A stretch of 64,000 nucleotides of DNA from JBBQUN01 sp963717115 (lineage in GTDB: Bacteria > Actinomycetota > Acidimicrobiia > Acidimicrobiales > SZUA-35). Both the position numbers and the translations under genes were made by a program. The notes under the pieces are model-generated. The model had not been told where the DNA came from and made no database searches. It saw only the letters and a list, made by a program, of their open reading frames with translations. This document shows, one piece after another, positions 53,301 to 61,360 of the stretch; the stretch's first letter is position 1; each line of letters starts with the position of its first letter. Location: positions 62,001-126,000 of the forward strand of contig CAVQVO010000002.1 in assembly GCA_963717115.1 (NCBI GenBank), given 5' to 3'.

Positions 53301-53964
53301 CGGTCTGCTCGCCCCAGGTCTCGGGCGAGGCCGGCGGCAGGTCGCAGTACCAGTCGTAGAAGCTCATCACGGCCCCGCCGATGAGCGACATGAAGCGGCT
53401 CCCGGCGGCGTAGCTGACCTGCGACATCGCCGGGATCGGCGAGAACCCGGCCACCCGGTCGGGTCCGTGCTCGGCGATGGTGTGCACGACCGAGGCGGCG
53501 GCGATCTCGAGCGCTTCGTCCCAGCTGATCCGTCGGAAGCCGCCCTTGCCCCGCGCCGCCTGGTAGCGGGCCCGCTGAACCGGATCGTTCTGGATCGACG
53601 CCCAGGCGTCGACCGGGCCGCCGAAGTGCTCCCGCTTGGCCTGGCGGTACAGGTCGACGAGCGCCCCGCGGGCGTAGGGGTACTTCACCCGGATCGGCGA
53701 GTAGAGGTACCACGAGTACGAGATGCCCCGTTGGCAACCCCGGGGCTCGTAGGGAGGCAGTCCCTCCTCCAGCTCGGGATAGTCGGTGGCCTGGAGTTCC
53801 CAGGTGACGATGCCCTCCTTGACGAACACCTCCCACGAGCAGCTGCCGGTGCAGTTGACGCCGTGGGTCGTGCGAACCCGCTTGTCGTGCTGGAAGCGGT
53901 TCCGGTAGAACTCCTCCCACTTGCGACTGCCGGGATCGATCGATTCCTGGATCCACTGGTTCAT
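50329..53964 (-). CDS. narG: Respiratory nitrate reductase alpha subunit (molybdenum), with a short compensated frameshift
   Basis: This is a 1211-residue bis-MGD enzyme. The FS0 iron-sulfur cluster region is THGVNCTGSCSWEVFVKEGIVTWE near residue 33; GCQRGISYSWYLYSP and VMGSNLNMTRTPDTHFL follow, and the body matches NarG throughout. No twin-arginine signal, so the active site faces the cytoplasm. Residues about 849-870 do not match (RRGRSDPGQDDAEVQ), but the third frame of 51355-51420 reads GEVEAIPGRTMPKFKVQKRD, the expected NarG sequence. One extra base near 51420 and one missing near 51353 explain this. GAGGAG precedes ATG 53964. Confidence 0.95.
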   Translation of the reverse strand: MNQWIQESIDPGSRKWEEFYRNRFQHDKRVRTTHGVNCTGSCSWEVFVKEGIVTWELQATDYPELEEGLPPYEPRGCQRGISYSWYLYSPIRVKYPYARGALVDLYRQAKREHFGGPVDAWASIQNDPVQRARYQAARGKGGFRRISWDEALEIAAASVVHTIAEHGPDRVAGFSPIPAMSQVSYAAGSRFMSLIGGAVMSFYDWYCDLPPASPETWGEQTDVPESADWYNARFIAVMGSNLNMTRTPDTHFLAEVRHAGAKLTVFSPDFSQVAKYADWWIPSNPGQDTAFWLAVDHVLLSECYRDRQVEYFDDYARQYTDLPFLVEVADGRPGKYLRADRLERYADTENGEWKLLMWDAEANEPRMPNGSIGDRWAHDEKGRWNLELFDSVLGQPIAPTLTFIDDHDGVASVELEVFEAGEAGRGDATVRRSVPVRTVQTATGPVQVTTVLDLMMARFGVDRGLEGADAASYDDADALYTPAWQEQYTGIGRDTVIRFAREWARNGELTKGKNMIIIGAGANHWYHNNLLYRSGITALMLTGSVGVNGGGLAHYVGQEKLVCHASWGSIAFGQDWGMSPRHQNTPSYHYVHSDQWRYERGYREYDSLPDSHPERFDHTIDHQARAVRMGWLPFFPQFKENPIEVVRQARRAGAETDQEVVADVVDRLTSGDLEFAIDDPDAPENWPRTWFIWRGNAIGTSAKGHEFFMKHYLGTHSTAIATEPDDHGVTEITVRPDAPIGKMDLVVDLNFRMDTSALYSDIVLPAATWYEKDDLNTTDMHSFINPMQAAVPPSWESRPDWDIFTALAKKVSELAGGRLGQVEDIIMAPLAHDTPDEITQPTMGDWRDRRGRSDPGQDDAEVQGPKARLRRLYEQMTSLGETMRTNGVGAHGLNIPVDDFYDELARKQPDEASRAAGGTLRPSLRRGREVAEAILALDPASNGELAHRAFEAEEAKTGLSLTHLGAGQRDVRTSFADIVAQPRRILTTPTWSGIVTKGRAYNPFTLNVEHLIPWRTLTGRQHLYLDHEQYLAWGEHLPVYKPRPDHTMLSETEESLAEGQDGRMFNYITPHGKWSIHSTYSENDRMMTLSRGGYPIWMNVKDAADLGIADNDWVELYNDNGVFVQRCTTSSRIPRGTVFVYHATERTVGVPISPRRKNRAGMNNSLTRTRLKPVLMSGGYAQFSYGFNYWGPTGVNRDTFVYVHRIDTPVY

Positions 53965-53974
53965 CGTTGGCTCC

Positions 53975-54066
53975 TCACCTGTTCCACCGAGGCCTGGTCA
54001 CCGGTTCCACCGAGGCCCGGTCACCGGTTCCACCGAGGCCCGGTCACCGGTTCCCCCGAGGCCCGG
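53975..54066. repeat. 23-bp tandem repeat, four copies, between the cytochrome c and narG genes
   Basis: The copies are 53975-53997, 53998-54020, 54021-54043 and 54044-54066. The unit is tcaccggttccaccgaggcc plus cgg. Copies 2 and 3 are identical, copy 1 differs at two bases and copy 4 at one. Copy 4 encodes the last residues and stop of the cytochrome gene; copy 1 runs up to the narG ribosome site. There are no spacers, so it is not a CRISPR array. Confidence 0.9.
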
Positions 54067-54943
54067 TCAACCGTTCGCGGTACGTCTGGCGCATCCCCCG
54101 CCAGGCGATGGCCATGCCCCCGAAGAGCACGACCACGCCGACCACGCCGGCAACGAGCAGGCCGTCGATCGCCGGGTCGTCGGCCGGGGTGTCGGGTGTG
54201 GTGGCCAGGAAGGCCACCAGGTCGGCGATGTCCTCGGGCGTCATGGGGCGATCGGCGAAGATCGGCGCCATGGTCGGACTGGGGGGATTGCCGAGCCAAC
54301 CCGTGAGCCCGGCCTCGCCGCCGAGACGGGTGAAGGCCGTGGTCAGGTCGGGACCGAGGCTCGAACCCCCCAGGTTGCCCTCGGCCCCGGCCACGTGGCA
54401 GGCAGCACACGCCGCTCCACCCCCGTCGAGGCGGCGAGAACCGAGGAAGAGGTCGCGGCCGCGATCGGGATCACCGACGGTCGGGGCGGACGGGAGGGTC
54501 GAGTCGGTGGTCGTGCCGTCGCCGGGCGCCGGGTCCGCGCTGCCTCCCGCCAGACCCACCACGTAGGCGACGACGGCGTCGAGTTCGGCTCCCTGCAGCG
54601 CCGCCACGGCCGGCATGACCGAGTCGTAGGCGACACCGTCGACCTCGATCGGGCCCGACATGCCGTTCTGGATCACGTCGGCCACATGGGCGGGGTCTCC
54701 GGCCGCCGGGTTGCCCGTCAGCGGGGGGAACGTCCCCGGGATGCCGGCGCCGTCGGCCTGGTGGCACGACGCACAGTGGGTGGCGAACCCCTCTGCGCCG
54801 GGGTCGGATTGGGCGCCGACCGGGACCGGGGTCGGGGCCAGGGACCAGGCTGCAGCCAGCCCGAGCAGGACCGGCACCAACACCAGCACCACCCGACGGA
54901 CACCCGAACGTTGATTCGTTGACTCTCCGAGTACGAGTTTCAC
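54044..54943 (-). CDS. Membrane-anchored dihaem cytochrome c
   Basis: This is a 299-residue protein from GTG 54943. An N-terminal signal or anchor (VRRVVLVLVPVLLGLAAAWSLA) is followed by two cytochrome c domains with CASCH and CAACH haem sites; Met ligands are likely in NGMSGPI and DRPMTPED. A C-terminal span (IDGLLVAGVVGVVVLFGGMAIAW) anchors it. It faces the outside of the membrane. Its place directly before narG recalls the cytochrome NarC of Thermus nar operons, so it may pass electrons between quinol or the bc complex and the nitrate reductase, or serve later steps of denitrification. Confidence 0.88.
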   Translation of the reverse strand: MKLVLGESTNQRSGVRRVVLVLVPVLLGLAAAWSLAPTPVPVGAQSDPGAEGFATHCASCHQADGAGIPGTFPPLTGNPAAGDPAHVADVIQNGMSGPIEVDGVAYDSVMPAVAALQGAELDAVVAYVVGLAGGSADPAPGDGTTTDSTLPSAPTVGDPDRGRDLFLGSRRLDGGGAACAACHVAGAEGNLGGSSLGPDLTTAFTRLGGEAGLTGWLGNPPSPTMAPIFADRPMTPEDIADLVAFLATTPDTPADDPAIDGLLVAGVVGVVVLFGGMAIAWRGMRQTYRERLTGPRGNR

Positions 54944-54995
54944 CGATGATGAGTCTCGTCAACCCTCCTCGACCCGACCAGGGAAGAAGGTCCCA

Positions 54996-55013
54996 CGGCG
55001 GCCGACACCGCCG
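54996..55013 (-). terminator. Weak hairpin after the lipoprotein gene
   Basis: Six-base arms CGGCGG (54996-55001) and CCGCCG (55008-55013) with a six-base loop lie 26 bp beyond the lipoprotein stop at 55039. There is no T tract; this is only a candidate. Confidence 0.3.
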
Positions 55014-55038
55014 GATCGGCGTGTCGACGGTCGGTCGG

Positions 55039-55534
55039 TCAGCGATTGGTGCCCGCTGCCGAACCGGTGATCGGGCCGCCGGGGTCGCTCAGTGAGCAGA
55101 GGATCTCGCGGTCGCCGGCCGCCCACGACTGCTCGGTCGGCGAGAAGGGCAGCACCTCGTACACCGACGTCTCGTAGGCCATGCCGACGAACGCGGTGAA
55201 CTCCTCGCCGATGCAGCGCTGATACTCGGCCTCGATGGCGGGTTGCCCGGGGTACACGTCGCCGGTCAGGTCGAACGCGAGGTAGACCTCGCTGTCGTGG
55301 GGATCGGCGCAGGGCACCACCGGCAGCGACTCGAAGACCTCGCTGTCGACATCGACGCTGTCGAAGCAGTCCCCCACCTCGATCTGGAAGATGTCGGCGT
55401 CGTCGATCGGGGCGGTGACCTGTCCGGTCGCCTCGTCGCGCTCGACGTCGCTCGCCGCCACCACACCCGACGAGGACGAGACCCAGGACGGCGGCGCCGG
55501 CCACCAGCGCAGAACGATCAGGTAGGAAGGACAT
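55039..55534 (-). CDS. Septum-formation-family lipoprotein, interrupted by an apparent frameshift
   Basis: The N-terminus from ATG 55534 is a lipoprotein signal (SALVAGAAVLGLVLVGCGGG, lipid-modified Cys in VGC). The body is in another frame: DIFQIEVGDCFDSVDVDSEV ... VVPCADPHDSEVYLAFDL ... FVGMAYETSVYEVLPFSPTEQSW. The GDCF...VPC..PHD-EVY pattern is that of the septum-formation domain of actinobacteria. Dropping one G in the GGTGGCGGCG run near 55455 joins signal and body to a 164-residue protein. It is divergent from khtT, 88 bp apart. Function is unknown; the name of the domain family rests on weak genetic evidence. Confidence 0.7.
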
Positions 55535-55622
55535 GGATCTCCTCGAAGGCTCGAACGGCGACAATCTATGCGCTCACCGCACGAGTCGGTGGAATTCCCC
55601 TTCCGCATGCCAGAATCGACGC

Positions 55623-56105
55623 ATGGCCAAGGTCCGAGAGATCAACCTTCCCGGCGTCGGCGTGCGTCACGAGTTCGAAACCGACGGCGGACAGCGGCTC
55701 GGGGTCATCGTCCACCGCACCGGTCGTCGAGACATCGTCGTCTACGACTCGCGGGACCCCGACGCCTGCACGGCGATGCTCGAGCTGTCGGCCGACGACA
55801 CCCGGACCATGGCCGAACTGCTCGGCGCCAGCCAGGTGACCGAGGCGGTGACGGCGGTCCAGCAGAACATCGAGGGGCTGGCGATCGAGTGGATCAACCT
55901 GCCCGAGTCCTCGCCGGCGGCCGGGGTCACGATCCGCGAAGGCGAGTACCGGACCCGCACCGGCGCATCGGTCGTCGCCGTGATCCGGGGCACCCAATCC
56001 ATCCCGGCCCCCGAACCCGAGTTCGCGTTCGCTGCCGGTGACGTCGCCGTCGCCGTCGGCACCGTGGAAGGACTCGCCGCCCTGCGTGCGCTCCTTGCTC
56101 CGTGA
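55623..56105 (+). CDS. khtT: K+/H+ antiporter regulatory subunit, KhtT-like
   Basis: This is a 160-residue soluble protein. The N-terminal half (VREINLPGVGVRHEFETDGGQRLGVIVHRTGRRDIVVYD) is the typical KhtT start, and the C-terminal half is a TrkA-C/RCK-C domain (IEWINLPESSPAAGVTIREGEYRTRTGASVVAVIRG). KhtT gates the antiporter KhtU in response to pH and ligands such as c-di-AMP. It overlaps the antiporter gene by four bases (GTGA), so the two are translated together. Confidence 0.88.
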   Translation: MAKVREINLPGVGVRHEFETDGGQRLGVIVHRTGRRDIVVYDSRDPDACTAMLELSADDTRTMAELLGASQVTEAVTAVQQNIEGLAIEWINLPESSPAAGVTIREGEYRTRTGASVVAVIRGTQSIPAPEPEFAFAAGDVAVAVGTVEGLAALRALLAP

Positions 56106-57316
56106 GCGCACCCGGCTCCCTCCTGTTCGCCGCCGGCACCACCGAGACGGCGATTGCGTTCGTCGAGATCGGCGCCCTGGCCTTCGGTTTGGCGCTCCTG
56201 GCCCGACTGGCCGGACGACTGGGCATCACGGCGGTCCCGCTCTATCTGCTGGCCGGGCTGACGCTGGGTGAGGGCGGGTTCGCCCAACTCGACGTCACCG
56301 AGTCGTTCATCTCGCTCGTCGCCGAGATCGGCGTGCTCCTGCTGCTCCTCGCCCTGGGTCTGGAGTACTCCGACGCCGAGCTGCGAGACGGCCTGCGCAC
56401 CGGAGTCGGCATCGGCGTCCTCGACATGGTCCTCAACGCGCTGCCGGGGTTGGTCGTCGGCCTGCTCCTCGGATGGTCGCCCCTGGCCGCGCTCCTGCTC
56501 GGCGGAGCCACCTGGATCACCTCGTCGGGCGTGGTGTCGAAGGTCGTTGGCGACCTCGGGCGGATCGGCTTCCGCGAGACGCCGGCGGTCCTCAACCTGC
56601 TCGTCATCGAGGATCTCGCCATGGCCGTGTACCTGCCGGTCGTGGCCGCCCTGATCGTCGGGGGCACCGTCCTCGCCACCCTGACCAGCGTGGCGATCGC
56701 CCTCACCGTCGTCACGGTCATCCTGTTGGCGGCGCTGCGCTACGGGCGACGTCTGAGCGGCGCCCTGATCGGCGGCTCCGACGAGTCCCTCCTCCTCGCC
56801 GTGTTCGGCATCACCCTGCTCGTTGCCGGGATCGCCCAGCAGCTCGAGGTCTCGGGCGCCATCGGGGCCTTCCTGGTCGGTCTGGCGATCTCGGGGCGGG
56901 CCGAGGAGCGGGCCATGCAGCTCATCTCACCGCTTCGAGACCTGTTCGCCGCCATCTTCTTCCTGTTCTTCTCGTTCCAGGTCGATCCGTCCGACCTGCT
57001 CGGCGCGCTGCCGATCGCCGTCGGACTCGCTCTGGTGACCGGAGTCACGAAGATGGCGACCGGCTGGCTGGCCGCCCGCCGGCTCGGAGTGGGCCGCAAC
57101 GGTCGGCTCCGGGCCGGGGCCACGCTCATCGCCCGCGGCGAGTTCTCGATCGTCATCGCCGCCCTGGGCGCCGGGCTGGCCGACGGGGCCGAGCTCGGGG
57201 CCCTGGTCGCGGGCTACGTCCTGACCACGGCGATCGTGGGCCCGATCGCCGCCAAGTACATCGACCGGTTGCCCGCGCCGACCTTCCGGGCTGCAGCCGG
57301 CGCCGCCGCCTCCTGA
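56102..57316 (+). CDS. khtU: CPA2-family K+/H+ antiporter, KhtU-like
   Basis: This is a 404-residue membrane protein with about twelve spans from GTG 56102. The family blocks are LGEGGFAQLDVTESFISLVAEIGVLLLLLALGLEYS, ITSSGVVSKVVGDLGRIG, ETPAVLNLLVIEDLAMAVYLP with the ion-binding Asp, FLVGLAISGRAEERAMQLISPLRDLFAAIFFLFFSF and LIARGEFSIVIA. It expels K+ (or NH4+) in exchange for H+. There is no C-terminal RCK domain; the partner KhtT supplies it, as in the KhtTU system. The C-terminus ends in a short Ala-rich tail. Confidence 0.9.
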   Translation: MSAPGSLLFAAGTTETAIAFVEIGALAFGLALLARLAGRLGITAVPLYLLAGLTLGEGGFAQLDVTESFISLVAEIGVLLLLLALGLEYSDAELRDGLRTGVGIGVLDMVLNALPGLVVGLLLGWSPLAALLLGGATWITSSGVVSKVVGDLGRIGFRETPAVLNLLVIEDLAMAVYLPVVAALIVGGTVLATLTSVAIALTVVTVILLAALRYGRRLSGALIGGSDESLLLAVFGITLLVAGIAQQLEVSGAIGAFLVGLAISGRAEERAMQLISPLRDLFAAIFFLFFSFQVDPSDLLGALPIAVGLALVTGVTKMATGWLAARRLGVGRNGRLRAGATLIARGEFSIVIAALGAGLADGAELGALVAGYVLTTAIVGPIAAKYIDRLPAPTFRAAAGAAAS

Positions 57317-57497
57317 GCCCCCGCACCGCCCGAGCCCCGACGCCTCCGGCGCCCCCGGCCCCCGACGCCCCATCCCCGGTCGATCCGAGCGAGGATGCCC
57401 AGCTCGGAATGGGTCGACCCACCCTTGTCGACCTCGTTCGCGGCCCGTACCCTGGCCCCGTGGTGACCCGGCCACGCCACGATGCTCGAGAGGGTCG

Positions 57498-58952
57498 ATG
57501 AACGCAGTGGGCTCCGACCGCGTGGAGTCGGGGAGCCGACTCGCCAGCAACACGGCCTCGTTGGTCACGTCGCGCCTGGTCGTCGCCGCGCTCGGATGGG
57601 GCGGCACCGTCCTCATCGTCCGGTCCCTCGGGACCGAGGGCTTCGGGCAGTTCTCGCTGGTGTTCAGCCTGCTCGGCATGCTGTCGATCATCACCGATCT
57701 CGGGGTCGGGCGCGTCGCGGTGTCGGCGATCATGGCCGCCGACGAGGAGGACGGCGCGGTCCTGGCCGGGACCTACATCCTGCTCCGCACCACGCTCGGC
57801 GTGATGGGCTACGCGGCGGCCATGCTGGCGGTCCTCGTCCTGCGCTACCCCGACGTGGTCGTCGCCGCCACCGCCGTCGGCGGGCTGGTCGTCCTGTTCT
57901 CGACCCCGTCCCACGCCTACGACGTCGCGTTCCAGGTCCGCAACCGCCTCCACCCCCTGGCGATCCTCGAAGTCGTCGGACAGCTGGCCCAGGTCGCGCT
58001 CACGATCGCGCTGGTCATCCGCGGCGGGTCGATCGTCTGGTTCACGGTTCCGGCCGTCCTGAACGCCGCGGTGATCCTGGCCTGGAAGGTGCCCGCCGCG
58101 CACCGGCTCACCCACTTCCGCTACCGGATCGATCTGGCCACCTGGCGCGCCCTGCTCCGCGAAGCCATCCCGCTGACCGCCGGCTCGGCGTTCGTCACGC
58201 TCTACTACCGCCTCGACTCGGTCATGCTCTCCAAGCTCGACGGCTTCGACGCCGTCGGCGCCTACGGCGTCGCCTACAAGTTCGTCGACCTGGTGCACTT
58301 CGTCGGAACGGCCCTCACCGTCGCCGTGCTCGCTCCCCTGACCGCGGCCTGGACGAGGGACCGTGAGGAGTTCGGCACGATCGTGACGAACGCGATCCGC
58401 ATCCTGCTCGTCACCGGGGTCGGGTCGATGATCGGCTTCTGGATCTTCGCCGGCGACCTGGCGGCGCTGCTGTACGGGTCCGACTACCGCAGCGCGGCCG
58501 ACGCGACCCGGATCGTGATCACCGCCGAGTTCTTCGGCGGCTTCGCCGGTCTCGGGATCACCGTCCTCATCGCCGCCGACCGCCATCGCATCTATCCGCT
58601 CATCACGCTCGGCGGCCTGCTCGTCAACCTGGTCGCCAACCTGATCCTGATCCCCCGGGCCTCGCTCGAAGGAGCGGCGGCGGCCACGCTCCTCACCGAG
58701 ATGCTCGTCGCCCTGCTGCTCTGGACCCGGGTGGCCCGGTTGCCGATCCGGTTCGCCGAACGGTCGTTCGTCATCGGCGTGGTCGCGGCCGGTGTCACGG
58801 CCTTCGCCGTCGGGCTGGGCGCGGTCGCCGTGTTGCCGTGGATCGTCGCCGCCGGGCTGTGCGGCGCCACCTACCTCGCCGTCGTCGGTTGGCGCTGTGC
58901 TCCCGACGAGGGCGGCTGGCGGGCACTCGTGCGTCCGGGGACCGACCCATGA
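57498..58952 (+). CDS. Polysaccharide flippase (Wzx/MATE-like)
   Basis: This is a 484-residue protein with 12-14 membrane spans and the Wzx/RfbX pattern: RLASNTASLVTSRLVVAALGWGGTVLIVRSLGTEGFGQFSLVFSLLGML, then YYRLDSVMLSKLDGFDAVGAYGVAYKFVD and ADRHRIYPLITLGGLLVNLVANLILIP. It would move lipid-linked sugar repeat units to the outer face of the membrane. It is the first gene of the exopolysaccharide operon; GAGAGGG precedes the ATG, and its stop overlaps the next gene by four bases. Together with the polymerase it defines a Wzx/Wzy-type assembly. Confidence 0.88.
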   Translation: MNAVGSDRVESGSRLASNTASLVTSRLVVAALGWGGTVLIVRSLGTEGFGQFSLVFSLLGMLSIITDLGVGRVAVSAIMAADEEDGAVLAGTYILLRTTLGVMGYAAAMLAVLVLRYPDVVVAATAVGGLVVLFSTPSHAYDVAFQVRNRLHPLAILEVVGQLAQVALTIALVIRGGSIVWFTVPAVLNAAVILAWKVPAAHRLTHFRYRIDLATWRALLREAIPLTAGSAFVTLYYRLDSVMLSKLDGFDAVGAYGVAYKFVDLVHFVGTALTVAVLAPLTAAWTRDREEFGTIVTNAIRILLVTGVGSMIGFWIFAGDLAALLYGSDYRSAADATRIVITAEFFGGFAGLGITVLIAADRHRIYPLITLGGLLVNLVANLILIPRASLEGAAAATLLTEMLVALLLWTRVARLPIRFAERSFVIGVVAAGVTAFAVGLGAVAVLPWIVAAGLCGATYLAVVGWRCAPDEGGWRALVRPGTDP

Positions 58953-60299
58953 GGGGCACGGCGACCCCGAGGCGCAGCGTCCTTCGCGCAACGACCGTCC
59001 TGCTCGTCCTGACGGCGCTCGTGCCCTACGACGGCCTCCTGCTGATCGTCCCCCACCCGGGCCCGGCCGAAGCCTGGAAGGAGGGACTGGTCGCGCTCGC
59101 CTTCGGATTGGCCCTGCTCGAGTCACCCGGAACTCCCCGGGTCCGGGGACTCCCGAACTGGGTCGTCCCGATGGGGTGCTTCGCGGCCTGGTCGTTCCTC
59201 TCGGTCCTGCTCCATCCCTCGGTCGGGTCGATCCTGGGCTTCAAGATCGGTTTCACGTTCGTCCTCGTCCCCCTGACGCTGCTCATGGCCCCGTTCGACC
59301 GGCTCGACCGTGACCGGCTCGTGACCATCATGATGCTCAACGGGGTCGTGACGTCGGTCGTCGGCATCGGTCAGCAGATCGTCGGCGAGGTGGCCCTGAA
59401 CCAGATGGGCTACGAGTACAACGAGGTCATCCGGTTCTCCAACGGGGTCCTGCGCTCGTTCTCGACCTTCAACCAGCCGTTCCCGTTCGGTTTCTTCCTG
59501 ATGGTCGTCCTGCTCATCGGGATCCCCGTCGCACTCGAGGACCGGACCCGGCTGCGCAACCGGCTGTTCCTGGTCACCACACCGATCCTGATCGTCGGGA
59601 TGGCATCGTCGGTGGTCCGCGGGGCGTTCCTGGGCCTGGCCATCGGGCTGCTCTATCTGGGTGTCACCCGGTACCGGGTCCTGGCCCACGCCCTGCTTCC
59701 CGGTCCCCATCGCGGTCGTCCTGGTGGTGGCCGGCGGCGCCGGAGCCGCGGCCTTCTCGTCGTCGAGCCTGGAGCAGCGGATCACCGGCTGGGTCAGCCT
59801 CGGCGGCCAGTCGATCGAGCCGCTGGGCCAGGGCATCGGATCCACCGGCGCCGCCGCCGAACGCATCGAGACCCAACGGTACGAGTCCGGCGGCACGGTC
59901 GTGCTGTCCGACCAGGCCGTCGCCAAGCGCTACCAGGCCGACAACCACTACGTGAAGACCCTGATCGAACTCGGACCCGTCGGCCTGTGGCTTCTCGTGT
60001 GGATCCTCGCCGCGGCCACCCGCCAGAGTCACCAGAGCACCCGGTTGGCCCTCGAGGGCACCGACCGGGGGCTGGCCAGCGGCATCGCTGCGGCCACGCT
60101 GGCCGCCGTTGGTGCGGCCACCGTGGCCACCTACTGGGAGATCTTCCCGTCCGATCTGCTGTTCTGGCTCTTCCTCGGCGTCTTGCCGTCGCTGGGTCAC
60201 CGACCCTCACCGACCGCCCGATCATCCGAGCTCGACCCGCCGCCGTCGTCGATGCCCACCGGTCTCGGCGACCGATCACGACTGGCCCGCCCTTCATGA
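58949..60299 (+). CDS. O-antigen polymerase/ligase-like membrane protein, interrupted by an apparent frameshift
   Basis: The membrane spans start LRATTVLLVLTALVPYDGLLL. A block typical of Wzy/WaaL proteins follows (FSNGVLRSFSTFNQPFPFGFFLMVV), and GMASSVVRGAFLGLAIGLLYLGVTRYRVLAHAL is the last in this frame. The next part is in another frame: PIAVVLVVAGGAGAAAF, then the periplasmic-loop-like ADNHYVKTLIELGPVGLWLLVW, which is the conserved N-x-Y-x-x-x-L-x-E-x-G motif. Removing one base near 59695-59705 gives about 449 residues, the normal length. Both ends overlap neighbours by four bases. Confidence 0.78.
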
Positions 60300-61360
60300 C
60301 CAGCCCCTCGACGCCCCCGACGATCTTCCTCAACGCCCTCGCCCTGCGCCCCGGTGGGAGCGGTGTGCAGACCTACAGTCGCGAGCTCATCCGCGCCCTG
60401 CAGCGTCGGCTCGGTGCCGACGCCTCACTGGTGGCCCGGGTGCAGGCCGACGCCACCGGCGAACTCCCCGCCGGGGTGACCGCCCGGGTCCGGCCGGTCT
60501 GTGACGGCGCCCGTCGTCTGTTCGAGGGATGGCGTCGCGTCGACGAGGCCGACCTCGTCCACGGACTCGACGTCGACCTGCCGTTTCGCAGCCCGGGACC
60601 GACGGTGGCGACCGTGCACGACCTGTCGGTCTTCGACGTCCCCTGGGCCCATTCCCGGATCCGGGGCGCCGGCGAGCGTCTGGCAGTCCGGCGCGGCATC
60701 ACGGCCGCCGACGAGCTGATCTCGGTTTCGAGGTTCACCGCCGAGACCGTCGCCGAGCGGTTCGGTCGCTCCTCCACCGTGATCCATCTGGCCCCGAGGC
60801 CGGGGATGACGCCTCCCGACGACCAGTCCCGGGCCGACGTGATCGCTCGCCATCGCCTGCCCGACCGGTTCGTCCTGCACGTCGGCACGATCGAGCCCCG
60901 CAAGGACGTCGCCGGCCTCGTCGAGGCCTGCGACCGCATCGGTGTCGACCTGGTGCTGGCCGGTGCCCGGGCCACCGACCTGCCGAGCGCCCCCGGTGTG
61001 CACTGGCTCGGCTACGTCCCCGACGACGATCTCGCTCCCCTGTACGCGGCCGCCGACGCCGTCGCCTACCCGTCGCGCTACGAAGGATTCGGTCTGCCGC
61101 CGATCGAGGCGATGGCCTGTGGAGCCGCCATCGTCGCCACGTCCGTTGGCGCCCTTCCCGACATCGTCGGCGACTCGATCGACCTCGTCGCTCCCGGTGA
61201 CCTCGAACGACTCGCCGAGGCACTCCACGCCGCCGTGTTCGACCCCGACCACCAGGGTCGTCTCCGCAAGGCCGGCGCCGAGGCCGTGCGCCCGCTCGAC
61301 TGGGACACCACCGCCGCCCGGACGATCGAGGTCTATCGCCGACTGGGGGCCCTGCCATGA
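60296..61360 (+). CDS. Glycosyltransferase family 4 protein
   Basis: This is a 354-residue GT-B glycosyltransferase. N-terminal lobe: PTIFLNALALRPGGSGVQTYSRELIRALQRR with the Gly-rich acceptor loop, VATVHDLSVFDVPWAH and SVSRFTAETVAERFG. C-terminal lobe: RFVLHVGTIEPRKDVAGLVEA, the donor site PSRYEGFGLPPIEAMACGAAIVATSVGALPDIVGD with the E-x7-E motif. It adds a sugar, donor unknown, to a lipid-linked glycan in the cytoplasm. It overlaps both neighbours by ATGA. Confidence 0.92.
   Translation: MTSPSTPPTIFLNALALRPGGSGVQTYSRELIRALQRRLGADASLVARVQADATGELPAGVTARVRPVCDGARRLFEGWRRVDEADLVHGLDVDLPFRSPGPTVATVHDLSVFDVPWAHSRIRGAGERLAVRRGITAADELISVSRFTAETVAERFGRSSTVIHLAPRPGMTPPDDQSRADVIARHRLPDRFVLHVGTIEPRKDVAGLVEACDRIGVDLVLAGARATDLPSAPGVHWLGYVPDDDLAPLYAAADAVAYPSRYEGFGLPPIEAMACGAAIVATSVGALPDIVGDSIDLVAPGDLERLAEALHAAVFDPDHQGRLRKAGAEAVRPLDWDTTAARTIEVYRRLGALP

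Noticed and set aside
53850..53964. Twin-arginine signal on NarG, which would place the enzyme outside the membrane.
   Set aside because: The N-terminus (MNQWIQESIDPGSRKWEEFY) has no RRxF motif or hydrophobic stretch; an inward-facing enzyme is more likely.
53975..54066. Possible mini-CRISPR array.
   Set aside because: The 23-bp units abut with no spacers and no cas genes are present; plain tandem repeat.
51376..54306. Very long open frame on the plus strand opposite narG (976 codons).
   Set aside because: It mirrors narG, is rich in Val/Gly/Arg/His typical of GC-biased antisense frames, and has no domain. It is a shadow.
58838..61360. 840-residue chimera of polymerase and glycosyltransferase.
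   Set aside because: The middle third has no membrane helices or motifs and is out of frame with conserved sequence on both sides; it is explained by a one-base shift.
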